NCBI RefSeq assembly: GCF_013426205.1
Contig: NC_089426.1
Location: 4,092,001 to 4,156,000 of the forward strand
Direction: 5' to 3'
DNA: 64,000 nt
Source of the DNA: Metarhizium brunneum
Lineage: Eukaryota > Ascomycota > Sordariomycetes > Hypocreales > Clavicipitaceae
Position numbers and translations under genes: made by a program. Of the stretch, positions 44,920 to 56,303 are shown piece after piece. The notes below the pieces were generated by a model. That model did not search any database and was not told the DNA's origin. It saw only the letters and a list, made by a program, of their open reading frames with translations. Each line of letters begins with the position of its first letter. The stretch's first letter is position 1.

Positions 44920-46879
44920 TCATTCGTCGCGGCGCACTGTGAAATTTCTTGCCCGTACCAGTCCTAAAGTTGAAAAAGAAATATAAGATGCAAAAAAGGC
45001 CGCGGCAAACAGGACCTGGCGAGCACGGCGGGCATGTTGTGTTAGCAAAGCCCTTTGCCACCAGGATGGTACGGACGCTATTAAAAGCATGATAGGAAAG
45101 ACTACTCACGGCGCTTGCCCAGAATGGCATCCCCAGGCCTAGCTCACGCTCGCCGCCGAGATGCGAGCCGAGGTCGAAGATGGTCGCCATTGATAAAGTC
45201 CCCAAAGACGCCCCAGCCAGCTCCGTGAGCGCCTGACCTGCGTACAGACTCGCCGTGCTGGAGCCCTCGCGCTGGGCTATATCCCCGAGAATGCCCTGCA
45301 TAGCTTGTGGGAACGGGATTCCAAAGGACACGATGATTGTGCCTAATCGACTCGGCCGTGACAATTAGCCAGAGGGGGTTTCTTGGTCCAAAGAGCGCAG
45401 GGAACATACCAAGTATGATAAAGATGGCGCTGGTACCGAAGCCAATGATTACGTTGCCCGCAGCAAGCAGAAACAGAGTCAACCTGCAAACGAGGATATC
45501 GATGCCGTCCTGGCGTGGATGTCTAGCCTTCCTGCCCACGACCAAGTTCGCTGCCGGAACCAGTACTACAAGGACTACTACGGCACAGACGGCTCTAATG
45601 GAGAGGAGATAGCCAGCGCGAGCCAGCGTCCACTCTAGGCGTTTCGAGGCAAACTGAAGGAGTAGAGGGCTGGACTGGATCGCAAAGGAGTGCACGAAGA
45701 TCAAGGCAAACCAGCCCAGGGTTCCGTCATTACGGCGAGCCATGCCGTACAAGCGTCGAAGAGCATCTGCCATGTTTCTTTGTCCAACAGGCTTACGCTA
45801 GACACGCCATTAGTCAAAGACGGCAAGACAGGTGACTAAAACGCCAATGATATTCATACCTCGGGTGTTCTCTCCCGGTCCTGCCGCGACATGTTGACCA
45901 AGGGAGAGTACTGGGAGAGTGTCATGGTTTCCGGAAGAAGGAGTACTATGACAAAGGACATAAGCATCAGGGGCGAGCAAAACTTGAAGGGCAGCCAGAG
46001 GTCTTGGCTCAGGAACCACGAGCCCAGAGGCAGGGCGACAATGTCGGTAATATGGATAGCAGCGCCGAATATGTAAAATACCACCGAGCTACCAGACTAT
46101 TCAGTGCTGGCAAAAAACCGAGGGGAACAGAATGCACGAACCGTTTTTCTTCAGCGCAAACATCGACAATGACGCTGTTGAGCACCGCCGTGAGCATCCG
46201 CGAACCACCACCCAGTGCCAGAAACAGCGACCCGAACCAGATGGATTTGGGAGAAAAGACGTCGTAGAAGTAGCCTGCCCGACTCAAGTTAGAAAGCACA
46301 CACGGGGCTCGCCGCGACACCGTACGGGACGCCCTCACACACGATCAGGAACCAAACGTAGGCGAGCGCCTGGCCGGCTATGCACAGCATCAGCACGGGC
46401 TTCCTCCCCCATCGATCAGCCAGCCGTCCAAACGGAAGGGTCAGCAGAAGACCTGCCAGGCAGATACGCCGACGACGTCAGCGAACACGCAGCTCTCGCA
46501 CTTTGGTCCACGAGGAAAACGAACCGGGGATGCTGTCGAGGCAGCGCTTCCAAGCGCGCAGATACGCCAGGGACACCTGGATATCCGCCACCTTGCAGAG
46601 AGACTCGTCGACGTATCCGAGCGGCGGGGGCCCGATGACGCCGGGGTCGCGCGGGGCGTAAAATGCCCGGCAGACGGTCATTTCGAGGAGGCGGACCTCG
46701 GGGGCGGCCGTGAGCGAGCCGCCAAAGTCGGCCACGACGGTCAGCAGGCCGCAGAGCAGAAGCACCGCGGGCCGGTTGTACTTGGGGGACGAGCCGGGGC
46801 TGCACGCGGCGACGAGGGGCGCGACCTCGTCGTCTGTATGGGCGTCGTGGCCGTCGGACGGCGCGTAGCTGGTTTCCAT
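44920..46879 (-). CDS. Major facilitator superfamily transporter, seven exons
   Basis: Exons on the minus strand: 46879-46525, 46452-46321, 46274-46142, 46088-45860, 45797-45410, 45342-45110 and 45015-44920. The total is 1566 nt, or 521 residues. All six introns (72, 46, 53, 62, 67 and 94 bp) have GT-AG ends and most have a CTAAC or CTAAT branch point. Every junction restores an MFS-like sequence: CLDSIPG-LLLTLPFGRLADRWG, EGVPYG-YFYDVFSPKSIW, AEEKR-SVVFYIFGAAIHI and FIILG-TIIVSFGIP. The loop 2-3 motif GRLADRWGRKPVL is intact. About 12 hydrophobic helices follow an acidic N terminus. It is a plasma-membrane transporter of unknown substrate, close in style to fungal efflux-type MFS proteins. 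The start at 46879 precedes a cytosolic segment; upstream in-frame ATGs exist but add low-complexity sequence. Read without splicing, the gene looks broken; spliced, it is intact. Confidence 0.85.
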
Positions 46880-48115
46880 GACGGCGTCGTTTGGATTCGG
46901 CGTGGACGCTGGGAAGGTAGACCTACGAGGGGCATGTCGTGTATAAGACGCATCTACGGAGTGCACGAGGTGCGTATTGGGCTGGACGGATGATTGATCC
47001 CTTCTGCAGGTCGGCAGCCTGCCATTGGCAGCCGTCCCCTGGGTCGTGACGACTCGGGAGGATGGACGTGACGAGTCATCTGGCATCTGACGCTGTAGCA
47101 TTGTGGCGGGGAACAAGGCAGGCCTTTTGTAATACGACAGCCGGAGTATCTGCTGCAGCAACGGTTTGTCACACGAACAGTCTGTAGGGAGTGGTTGGCA
47201 TGTCGGGTTATTTTTATACGCGGCGCGGAGTATACTTGCACGTAACACGAGACATTTTGAGACACGGCACTATCCGCTGTCCGCAGAAGGCTTCATCTTG
47301 TCCAGATACGAGCAGCAGCTACGAGTAGAGTCCTTCTGAGACCTGGCCGATGTGCCGGGTCAGTTCTACAGTTTGCAATGTTGAAATGTTGCAGATGGCT
47401 GAGGCACACGACTGCGTCGTGACTGGGCAGCAGCCTCACCGGTCGCAAGGGTTGAGCATGCCAACCAGCTACTCTGTACTTGGGTAGCATCTCCTGACGC
47501 ACCCGGGCTGCCATCAGGTCATTCCACCCCGGGCAACAGCCTCTCGGTGGCTTTCGTGCGCCAGCGGCAGGTAAACAATGGCTTATGCATCGTGCTCAAG
47601 CCGTCGACGGGGTACACCGCCCTTTTGCCTGGATCAAGGTGCCTCGTTGGATGACGAGGATAGCTGTGTGCTGTTTTCGCTATCGAGCACTTGCAGCGTG
47701 CTATCGCTGGTAATACAAGATGGGGAAAACACAACATGTTGGACGTGCTACGATTAAAGCGCATAGTCAAGCGTGCGGCTCGAACGTGCACATGTCACAA
47801 GCAAAGTATGGGTTTTGTTATAAATAGCACAGGGCTTACGTGAGACGTATTAAGTATAGAAATAGGACAGTCAACTTGCGTTAGAGTAGGGTTTCAATTA
47901 TGCTCGGAGAGTCTGCGAAATTGGCTAGAGAGTTAGCATTCCCGTCTTGCGTGTAGCATCTGCCACACATCAAGTGAACCTACATCTACTGCATGAAGAT
48001 ATAAGCCCAGCCAATCATTCACTTATCCGCTTACCTCTACTTGAACACGAGCTCTGAACCTCTTGCCTTTCGATTGGGCGTTTATGCGTTCGCACACAAG
48101 CTACAACTACTATAT
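46880..48115. other. Intergenic, no supported gene
   Basis: About 1.2 kb upstream of the MFS gene and downstream of the permease gene, both on the minus strand. Short frames at 47293-47791 are not coding-like. No repeat is evident. Confidence 0.45.
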
Positions 48116-49787
48116 CTACTTTAACTTTTCCTGGCTAGACTGTTCCATCCCGCCCGTTGCAGCTTTATCCGCCAATTGGTCGACATCAACCGGGGCCGTG
48201 TGGTGGCCATGGACGAGTTCGAGCGCAGGCGGCTGGTACGACTTTCGCGCGCTCAAAATCCAGTTGGAGCCGGCAATGACAATGATGACCCCAAAGGCGA
48301 CGACGCAGTAGTTCATGTTGACCGCATCGACCGGCCTCGTCGGGGGCCAGACAAAGAGGACAGTCGTCAGCAGCGTCCAGGCCACGCTGGCGGCATTGCA
48401 AAAGTACCCCACCGAGTTGGGCAGCTTGAAGCTGCGGTTCTCGGGGAGCATGCACCGCCCGCGCAGCATGTTGATGCCCGGGGGGATGGCGTAGGTGACG
48501 GTGAAGCAAACGACGGCAGCCGAGATGATGGCGTTGAAGGCGCTGGTCGAGCCGAGAAATATCAGCCCGAGGACAATGTCCCACGCGAAGCACCAGAGGA
48601 GCCCGGCCACCGGGGCGCCGACCGTCGGGCTGACGCGCGCGAAATGGCGGTTAAAGGGCATGCCGCCGTCGCGGGCGAGCGCGTAGGCTATGCGCGCGCT
48701 GGTGGCCATGTCGTCGATGGCGCAGAGGACAAAGGAGAGCAGCGGGAAGAGCATGAGGCAGATGCTGCCGGCCTTGCTCCGCGTGGCCTGGTAGTAGATC
48801 TCGAGGAGTGGCTGCGAGGACGAGATGGCCGCCGGGACATCGCTGATGACGGCGAGGACGGCGGCGATGTAGCCGAAGCCGGTGACGACGGCCATGACGA
48901 TGGCGTAGATGATGAGCCGCGGGCCCTGGCGCGTCGGGTTCGGCATCTCCTCGATCATGTGGATCGTCGAGTCGTATGCAGTCACGGAGAATGCCCTTTG
49001 ACGGCGGTGTTAGCTAGTGAGTTGCAGCAGGCGACGGATCAAGGTGTACTTGCCCCTGCAGCAGACCGAGCTGCCAGGCCCAGCCGTCGGGCCAGCCGGA
49101 CTCGTTGATGAATCCGCCAAAGACAAACTTGGCGCTCTGAAAGTTGGGCGCCGCACAGGCCAGGATGGCCACGAGGCTGATGACGAAGCCGGCAAGGGTG
49201 AAGAACATGTTGTACTTGTTCAGGTGGCTCAGGAAGCGGTTGGCGAGCAGGTTGTAGCTCAGGGCAATGGCGTCGACGGCAATGTACAGGAGGAATCGCT
49301 GCCACGGCGTCTGCTGAAAGCCCGGGTACATGAGCTCGGCGTAGCTCATGATGATGCCGCTCACGAGCAGGCAGTTGGCGCCGGCCAGGCACACCCACGC
49401 GGCGAGGTTGATCCAGCCGGTGATGTAGCTGACGGCGCGCCGGGTCGACTTCCAGCTCGCCACGGCCGCCCAGTGGTACTGGCCGCCGGCGGTGGGATAG
49501 GCCGAGAGGAACTCGGCGAGCGAGAGGCCGCAGCACAGGTTGAAGCCGCCGGCGATGACGATGCCCCAAACGGCGCTGCTCGGCCCGCCCGACGGCAGGG
49601 AGGCGTTGACCGTCGTGCCGATGGCGCACCACGTGTTGACAATGGCAAAGGCCATCCCCAGCATCGAGAGGTTGGAGAAGGAGTTGCGGTCAAGGTCGGA
49701 CTTGATGCCCAGCAGCTCGAGGGAGGCGTCGGCCTCGGCGGTGGCCTTGGGGCGCCGCTGCCGAGCGGTGCCGTGGTTTTCCTCCAT
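48116..49787 (-). CDS. APC-family amino acid / choline / GABA-type permease
   Basis: Two exons: 49787-49054 and 48995-48116, 537 residues. The frame across the junction only works with a GC donor (GCAAGT at 49053) and an AAG acceptor ending at 48996. This 58-bp intron has an AGCTAAC branch point and joins GLLQG to AFSVTAYDST. Hallmarks of the fungal amino acid/choline transporter group are present: FSNLSMLGMAFAIVNTW in helix 1, the GLSLAEFLSAYPTAGGQYHW motif, and the consensus AFSVTAYDSTIHMIEEMPNP. About 12 membrane helices are visible. The ATG at 49787 is preferred over 49892 because the upstream residues are basic and unlike the family. It imports an amine or amino acid at the plasma membrane. 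It is divergent from a Zn2Cys6 regulator gene 555 bp away, which suggests control by that regulator. Confidence 0.9.
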
Positions 49788-50342
49788 CTTGCCGGCTCGC
49801 CTTGTCTTTTGAGCGAGGTGTGACGGGAGCTTCCTACACAGTGGCCACTCGTAGAGCTTGAGACCGTGGCCAGGTCTTGAGCCCTTGTGCAACTATCGTC
49901 GGTTCAAGAGTCGGTCCGTGCCGCGCAGTGCCACGTGGGGAAGGGGGCCGAAGTGATGGACGAGACCAAGCATCAACCATGCGCGAGGGCATGCGTGCTT
50001 TAAACCGTCAAATCCTCCTCGATAAGGCTCCGCAAACCCCGGAGTTGAATTCCGATCAATGTTGGTGAGTGGAGGGCCCGACATGTTGGCTAGAATCTTG
50101 TTTTCTTCTGGGGTTACGCAAAGATGGAGATACGTGCCTCGCTAAAGCGAAAAGGGCAATTGGTAGCAAAGGAAAGCGAGTCAGCGTGCATGTGGGTCCC
50201 TCGATCCTGGGGCAGACATCGGATTTTTCAATCTTCCTTTCCAGGTCACCCCTGACTCCTTTTCCGATTCGGGACCTGTGACCTGTTGTTTCCCCGCATA
50301 TCGTCAGTGAGGCTGAAGCGATTCGGCAGGCATCACATTCCA
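49788..50342. promoter_or_regulatory. Shared divergent promoter of permease and Zn2Cys6 regulator
   Basis: A 555-bp divergent region. Its compactness suggests both genes are controlled from here. I could not pick out a specific inverted CGG operator with confidence. Confidence 0.4.
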
Positions 50343-52368
50343 ATGTTCCCACCGACCCGGATCAGAATCACGAGGTCACGCAACGGGTGCGCCGTGTGCA
50401 AATGCAAGAGGGTAGGCCAGCCATCCGCTGTCAGACGTGCCAGTGCTCGGCCGCTAACTGTGCGTCTTGCAGCTCAAGTGCGATGAAGCCAGGCCCAGTT
50501 GCTCGCGCTGTCAGAGACTGGGCATCGCGTGCCCGGGGTACCAGAAACCATTGAAGTGGACGACAAGTTTGCGAACCCCCGGAGGGACATCGAGTTCCCC
50601 CGTGGCAAGTCCGTCGAGACCGCCTCCGAATTGGGCCGCCTACTCCTTCGCCCAGCCTCCGGCCGAACCTCCTGCCCTGACTACGGTCGACGTCTCCGGC
50701 TCCGAACTGCTGGATCAGTTCACGAACCCCCTCGTAACCGGAGCCAATGGCATAACACAGCATGATGGCCTCGCGTCGGATTCGCCGTTTGACCATCTTT
50801 CGGGGGGTACGACGCCCTCGTTTGAGCAAACTCCAGGTCCAATGTCTGGTGGCATGTACCAGCCGTTCGATGAGGATGGCTGCTGGCCAAATAGTCTGTT
50901 GAGCGAGACAAGGTCGGAGTTCGACATGCCAACGCTCTTTGAGTCTCCGAGCCAGCCTTGGGGGTCTCGTTGCGAGATGCCGCTGGCGCAGGCGCTGCAG
51001 GATCACACGTCAATCCTGGTCGAGTACTATTTCAAAGAGGTGTGCGGAATGATGTCTTGCTACGACAGTCAAATGAATCCCTACAGAACAACCATTTCCA
51101 ACATTTGGTCCGGCTCCCAATCGCTCTACTACGTCACCCAGAGCATGGCTGCTGCCTGTCTTTCCGACGTCATGCCCGGCCTCTCTTCTCTCGGTAAGCA
51201 GCTGCGAGACCAAGCAGCCTTGTGTCTGTCGATGGAAGCTCGCGAGTCTCAAATGGAAACCTCATCCCTACTGGCACTCGTCATGCTTGGAATGAGCCTC
51301 AGCTGGCACGACCCTGACAGTGTAGGCCAGCTCGAGTTTGAAATACTGGCCAAGACGGTCTCGTCTTCGGGCAGCGGCCAGATCAACTCGACTTTGGCCC
51401 ATAAACATAAAAGGGTCTTTTTCTACAACTCCCTCGTCTACTGGCAGATGCTACTCGCCTTCGTGACGGACCGCGATTCCAATCTCCAGGGCATGACCCA
51501 AAACCAACCACAGCCAGCGCCATTCGAAGGGCCGGAAACATCGGAATCACACATACCACATCCTCAAACTGGTATCGGCATCCAAGTTCAGAGGCTCGTG
51601 GCAAAAGTGGCAAGCCTTGTTAGGAAGGAAAGAAATCGCATTCGCAATCGCCAGTTTGCCTCTAGAAATGATATTGACCAAGCCAAAACCGCCATTCTTG
51701 ACGCGGAGCGCCTGCACTCGGAGCTGTGCGCAATCCAGCTGCCGCGTGAGGATGAGATTATCGACTCGGGCGATGAGATGACTCCGGCAGATCATCTCGT
51801 CAAGGTCGCCGAGGCATACAGGTGTACCGGTCTACTCCAACTCTACCGCAACTTTCCAGATCTGCTGTCGGCCCATGCGTCATTATGTAAACAAAAACCC
51901 CGGTCCGTCAGCTCGAGCACCCTTGAGGATTCTGGCCCCAGCTCAGATGCAGCATTCTCACAAGACGTGTGGCTGACTGGGCTGGCCCTCCACATTCTCG
52001 ACTTGATACAGGATATTCCTACATCATCGAGGAGCCGGTCCATCCAGCCGTTGCTGTTTGTGAGCATCTGCAGTGAATTGGCTCTTGGCCGCGGGTCTGT
52101 CTCGCTTCCCGACGTGTTGATACCGCCCGTGGCAAGCATTGCCGCCAGCCCGCGGTTCAAAGCGCCGGCGACTGACCTCGATGTTTTGCGTGCAAGAAAG
52201 TTTGTCATTGCGCGCCTTTCGTCGTTTGAGAATATCCTCGCCGCCAAGCCCATACGGCGAATGCTGCTACTCGTTAAAGAAACGTGGAAGTGCATGGAAG
52301 AGAAACAACAGAATGTATACTGGATGGATGTCATGATGGAAAGGGGCTACGGGACCCTGATGGGGTGA
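50343..52368 (+). CDS. Zn2Cys6 fungal transcription factor
   Basis: Two exons: 50343-50411 and 50473-52368 (654 residues). The 61-bp intron (GTAGGC...CGCTAAC...TTGCAG) splits the zinc cluster itself. Spliced, the cluster reads C-x2-C-x6-C-x6-C-x2-C-x6-C (GCAVCKCKRLKCDEARPSCS, then RCQRLGIACPGY) at residues about 15-45. The basic RITRSRNG just before it would contact DNA. A Ser/Pro/Gly-rich linker follows. The part from about residue 185 (LAQALQDHTSILVEYYFKEV) to the end resembles the fungal-specific regulatory region of the Fungal_trans_2 type. It is a nuclear regulator. Its likely targets are the divergent permease gene and perhaps the DJ-1/PfpI gene just downstream. No truncation is seen. 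Confidence 0.9.
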
Positions 52369-52732
52369 GCTACGCGGCGAGTAATGATATTATCTGAGGC
52401 TGTGGTTGCATGTGTCGTTGTTGTATGATGCATGGGAGAGCGTAATGTGCCCCACGGCAAAGTCAAGTGGGTAGGAATGTAATGTGCTGGCCTTTTTTGC
52501 TCAACGCCGCGTCCATGACGGCTGGGCCGCGCTGATAGACATTAGAAGATGTCGGCATCTATTCATCGGACCGTGTAACAGCAGGGACCCGATCCCATCT
52601 TTTGTTCATTTTCATTTCCTTAATCTCGCAAGCCTGAGGGGAGCATTTCCCACAGAAATTCAGTCTCACGTTTCCAAGTTGTGCCATTGATGTAATTTTT
52701 TTGTTAAATTTTTTTTTTTGTTTCTCATTCAA
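52369..52732. other. Convergent 3' region
   Basis: About 360 bp between the 3' ends of the regulator gene and the DJ-1/PfpI gene. A long T run (52696-52720) sits just past the latter's stop on the minus strand, where it would read as an A run. No gene is visible. Confidence 0.45.
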
Positions 52733-53482
52733 CTACGCCTTGGGCAGCACATCGTGTGCGCCAAAGACGTCGGCAAACGGATCATTCGACGGGTCCGGCT
52801 CATGCCTGTACTCCATGTAATCAACCACCTTCTGCACCAGGCCCGGGTGCTCGTCCTCGTACACGTGCCTCAGGAACGAGACCATGCCGTCGACGCCCGC
52901 GCTGACGCCCGACGTCGTCCACACCTTGCCGGCGGCCACCCACCGCGCGCGCGCGATCCAGTGCGTCCTGGGCCCGCACGCGACGACCTGCTCCCACACG
53001 GCCTTGTTGGACGTGGCGCGCAGGCCGTCGAGCAGGCCTGCGCGGGCGGCGATGCCGGAGCCCGTGCACACGGTGAAGAGGTACCTGAGCGACGGGAAGA
53101 CGGTTTTTAAAAAGGCCATCTCGGGCTGGACCTGGTCCGTCGGGAGGCTGCCGAGCCCGCCGCCGAGGATGAGCACGTCGAGCGGGGGCGCCGTGTCGAA
53201 CGTGTGCGTCGGGAGGTAGACCTGGGACGCTTTGAAGGTGAAGCTGTTGGAGGGCTGGGCGGCGGGCGGCCCCTCGCTGGGGTTGGCGGGCGACAGGGGC
53301 ATGGGGACGCGGCGGTCCGTGGCGACGGGGCGCCCGATGATGGAGAGGGTCAGCTTGGAGCTGGGCAGGCAGTCGGCGAGCGTGTTGAGGCACTCGAGGG
53401 GGCCGGCGACGTCGAGGACCTCGAAGCCGGGGTAGAGGAGCACGCCGTAGGATAGGGGGGGTGATGACGGGGGCGCGGCCAT
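52733..53482 (-). CDS. DJ-1/PfpI family protein (isonitrile-hydratase-like)
   Basis: Single exon of 249 residues. The start at 53482 gives MAAPPSSPPLSYGVLLYPGF, so the first beta strand (YGVLLYPGFEVLDVAGP) comes at the normal place. The longer frame to 53599 adds only low-complexity sequence. The family fold is evident: DVLILGGGLGS, the nucleophile elbow FTVCTGSGIAARAGLLDG with the conserved Cys, then WVAAGKVWTTSGVSAGVDG, as in AraC-linked amidases and InhA-type isonitrile hydratases. Known members hydrate isonitriles or act on reactive carbonyls; the substrate here cannot be told from sequence. It is cytosolic, with no signal peptide. It neighbours the Zn2Cys6 regulator gene tail to tail, and a functional link with the permease is inference. 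Confidence 0.88.
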   Translation of the reverse strand: MAAPPSSPPLSYGVLLYPGFEVLDVAGPLECLNTLADCLPSSKLTLSIIGRPVATDRRVPMPLSPANPSEGPPAAQPSNSFTFKASQVYLPTHTFDTAPPLDVLILGGGLGSLPTDQVQPEMAFLKTVFPSLRYLFTVCTGSGIAARAGLLDGLRATSNKAVWEQVVACGPRTHWIARARWVAAGKVWTTSGVSAGVDGMVSFLRHVYEDEHPGLVQKVVDYMEYRHEPDPSNDPFADVFGAHDVLPKA

Positions 53483-54417
53483 GGTTGTGAATCGCGGCAG
53501 GGCCGTTGGCGAAGAGACAAGATGGCGATGGCGATGGCGGCTCGGTAGTAGATGGTCGATGGTGGAGGTGGCAGAGAGAGAATGTTTGCAAATGAGCATC
53601 AGATGAAGGGATGGCGGGACAAGGCAAGACGCTGGGCCATGTTGCGATGGAGGAGGGGAATTGCACGATGACGATAGAGGCCATAGAGGGGCAATTTACA
53701 CAGATTTCCATGGAAATGGCCTGGAGGATCCTGTTACGTTATGCTGTCGTTGCATGCAACGTGGATTGTTGCCCGGGCCAAGAAGCAGTCCTATTGGATG
53801 CCCAGGATGTCGACTCTGGGCGTGGAGGATGTACATGTACGGAGTACGTCGACACGTCTGGTATACCAGACTACCTAAGTACCTAGGTAGGTATTGGGCG
53901 CCGGACCTAGCGCCACTCGGCAAGCTTACTCGCCGGCCGTTTCGGCTCGCCGGGAACGGCCGTGAGTCGATTTGGACGCGGTGCTCAAAGCGGCGACATC
54001 CAATCATTGTTGACGACGCAGCCACTCCGCGACGACATGTGTGCAAACGCTGAGATGACTTTATTATTCCGCGAGTTTTATTTGTTTCCCCCAACTGGTG
54101 AGCAAGATTGCGGGAATTTTCCACGATCCACCCCAGATGGCCCCGCTGAAGAAACTGCATCGACCTTTTTAATGAGATTGGATGGAGTACTGGGCTTCCC
54201 TGCAAATGTACCGGCGGCATATTGGGGGCAGAGGGGCTCCAAAAGCCCACTTGCCTGCCCGAGATCGAATCCTTGGAATCTGGTCGGGCTCCTCGTGGAC
54301 AAAAATGCTGATCAAGACCGTCTGCAGAATCGTCTCTTCCAAGAGCATCATGTGGCCCAACAAGGTTTTTGCACATGTCCAAGAAGGGACGGTGTGGCAA
54401 GGACTCGGCGGAGCGTG
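53483..54417. other. Intergenic, no supported gene
   Basis: Upstream of the DJ-1/PfpI gene. Overlapping frames on both strands (53611-54456, 53696-54400) have no domain or splice support. A CCTAAGTACCTAGGTAGGTA stretch near 53872 is a short imperfect palindrome. Confidence 0.4.
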
Positions 54418-54612
54418 TGGACTCTTGGAGTAATCACTCAATTCATCTGCTACTAGCCTTTGGTATTCGAGGACTTTGGCTGTCTTCAAGACGTGGATGA
54501 CCACAGAGCTCTATTATACAAGAAGTCAGTGAGAGCCTTTTGCCATAGGTCTCGTCGTGGTAGCCCTCGTGTACCACCCGTTGATAGTCGACATGGTGCG
54601 ATTACCATGACA
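54418..54612 (+). repeat. 190-bp dispersed repeat, diverged copy
   Basis: Shares the order of blocks with 37685-37870: CTTGGAGTAAT, CACTCAATTCATCTG, TTTGGTATTC, TACAAGAAGTCAGTGAG, GGTCTCGT and GTAGCCCT(C)GTG. The rest is diverged, with small gaps. It marks a third location of the family in this window. Confidence 0.55.
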
Positions 54613-54661
54613 CAGGAACCTCAAAAATATCGAATAGACACAGCAGACGCCTTCTACAGTT

Positions 54662-55760
54662 TTAAAGGTATACTATGCAAGGCGCTCCAAGTATGAGCAG
54701 TCTCCCAGTCCCCATTAGTGCTATTCTCAAACAGTTTATCCCGTCAAGTCGAGGTAGTAGCTTCTTGCTTAGGACCCATCTCACGCCAAGCAGAAGAGCA
54801 CTGCGCACAACACCACAAACTGGTGGAAGATGTCGTACCGACTCGACAAACTTGGCGAGTCGCGCACGGGGTCCAATGCGGCAAGCCAGAGCTCGTACCT
54901 TGACATTGGTCCCGTCATATTTCGTCAACAGTTTCTAAGACCGGTACCGCGGGTTCCCCTAGTGATGAGGGTCACGTCGCTCTTGAGCGAAAATGCCGTT
55001 GGCCGCAATGAACTCTCGGCCATGACATGTTGATCTTGACTCAAGGTTAGGACAATTTTGCCCATTTCGCCGCCCCGGGGCTTGTGTAGACCTGAGGGAA
55101 TCTGAGAAATTGGTAAAATAAACCGACACGGGCTTGATAGGAACGACGACGTGGCGCCAAAGCACCCGCAGCACTTGGCCAAAAACATCCCTCACCTCTT
55201 CCGGTTTATGCTAAGACAGCCCACCAAAATCTACGCTGCTAGGGGAGACGTTTTTTTTAACGTTCCCATGGGTAAGCTGTTTTTCTGCAAGGCGGCCTTT
55301 TTGTCGATTTCCACGACTCGGTCGAGTCGCACGGCCGAAAGCTTAAGTGTCGATCAGGAACTCCGGCAAGCGCGCTCACAATGACATGCGGGTCTTTCCA
55401 TTCGTCACGCAGAGGATACCGTCTCTGAACTGAGAGGTGCGGACCAGGGCCAAGACCTGCAAGAGAGTATGCCAGTGGCATGCTGGCAGCATCTTGTATG
55501 TCGAAAAGGCACTCCTCTCCAACGCCAGTCGCCCTCTTGCAAATCTGCCGCTCCGGAGCCCGCCTCGACGACTTTTCCGGCTTCGTCAAAGCCTAGCGGA
55601 TCCCAGCAGATGGTTTTTAGCACAGGATGGACATGTGGGTGGCTTCAATGTTACGCTCCCCGCTTGAACTCGGACAATGGTGTCGTCCTCTGCGAGTGGC
55701 GTTTGCAAGTCTTTGGTTCTGCCAGGGTACATCGAGTCAGGACTGCCGGCCACACGTCTC
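54662..55760 (-). pseudogene. Relic of reductase domains (MDR/enoyl-reductase-like, then KR/SDR-like)
   Basis: Fragments in several minus-strand frames follow one another. About 55760-55640: DDTIVRVQAGSVTLKP, like the start of an MDR (GroES-like) fold. About 55620-55540: CWDPLGFDEAGKVVEAGSG, the typical MDR turn. About 55505-55430: DIQDAASMPLAYSLAGLG, the family's EAA-x-P-LA helix. Then at about 55025-54925 FSLKSDVTLITRGTRGTGL resembles an SDR/KR nucleotide motif with damaged glycines. At about 54910-54790 VRALACRIG and HLPPVCGVVRSAL resemble the middle of a PKS ketoreductase. Stops and frame changes separate all pieces. The order ER-like then KR-like is that of the C-terminal half of highly reducing PKSs, but two independent dehydrogenase relics would look similar. 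This is a weak call made from short matches. Confidence 0.3.
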
Positions 55761-56262
55761 CAGCTGCCGAGCGTCCTACACAAGACGTTTTTGTTCCGAT
55801 AATGTGCCAATTGGTGTCGATTAATACTACCAGGCCTTACCCGTCGGCGTTGTTGGCTGACTGTGCAAGGCTCTACTGGTGCCCTGTGGTTGTCGTGTGC
55901 TTGTCGTTGGCGACATGGCCTGCACCAGACTTGCCTCTTTTGCCAGGCACGGACCTTGAGAGTCCAATGATCTTTTACAGCACGTGGGACGATCAGGGTC
56001 TGGGATGGTTGGTAAATCACCGAGCCCCAACTGTGTGCTCGCACCACGGGCGGTGCACAGCGCCAAGCGGTCCGCGTCACTTATTGCGTACTGAATGTAT
56101 AGCCATGTGTGATATTATAAGGGGGGCTGTAACTACTTAAAAGGAATTTCATATAAGTTATCATGGGAATATTACTACTCCCCTGTGAATCACGATGAAC
56201 AGCTACTAAGATCTTGTAAAAAGTCGAGCACCTTGTGGAGAGTTGATTCTAGGGGTTAATAG
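55761..56262. other. Intergenic, possibly more relic sequence
   Basis: No gene is supported. If the reductase relic was once part of a larger gene, its upstream part would fall here on the minus strand, but I could not recognise any domain. The last 150 bp are A+T rich. Confidence 0.35.
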
Positions 56263-56303
56263 CCACTCGCGACAACAAGCCCTTCAAGGAGCCCGCAACA
56301 GAC

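Noticed and set aside
44891..46338. MFS gene fragments as a pseudogene
   Set aside because: All frame changes coincide with good intron signals, and the spliced product is complete.
55469..56140. 223-residue plus-strand frame
   Set aside because: It runs antisense to the reductase relic, has no domain, and its composition is not protein-like.
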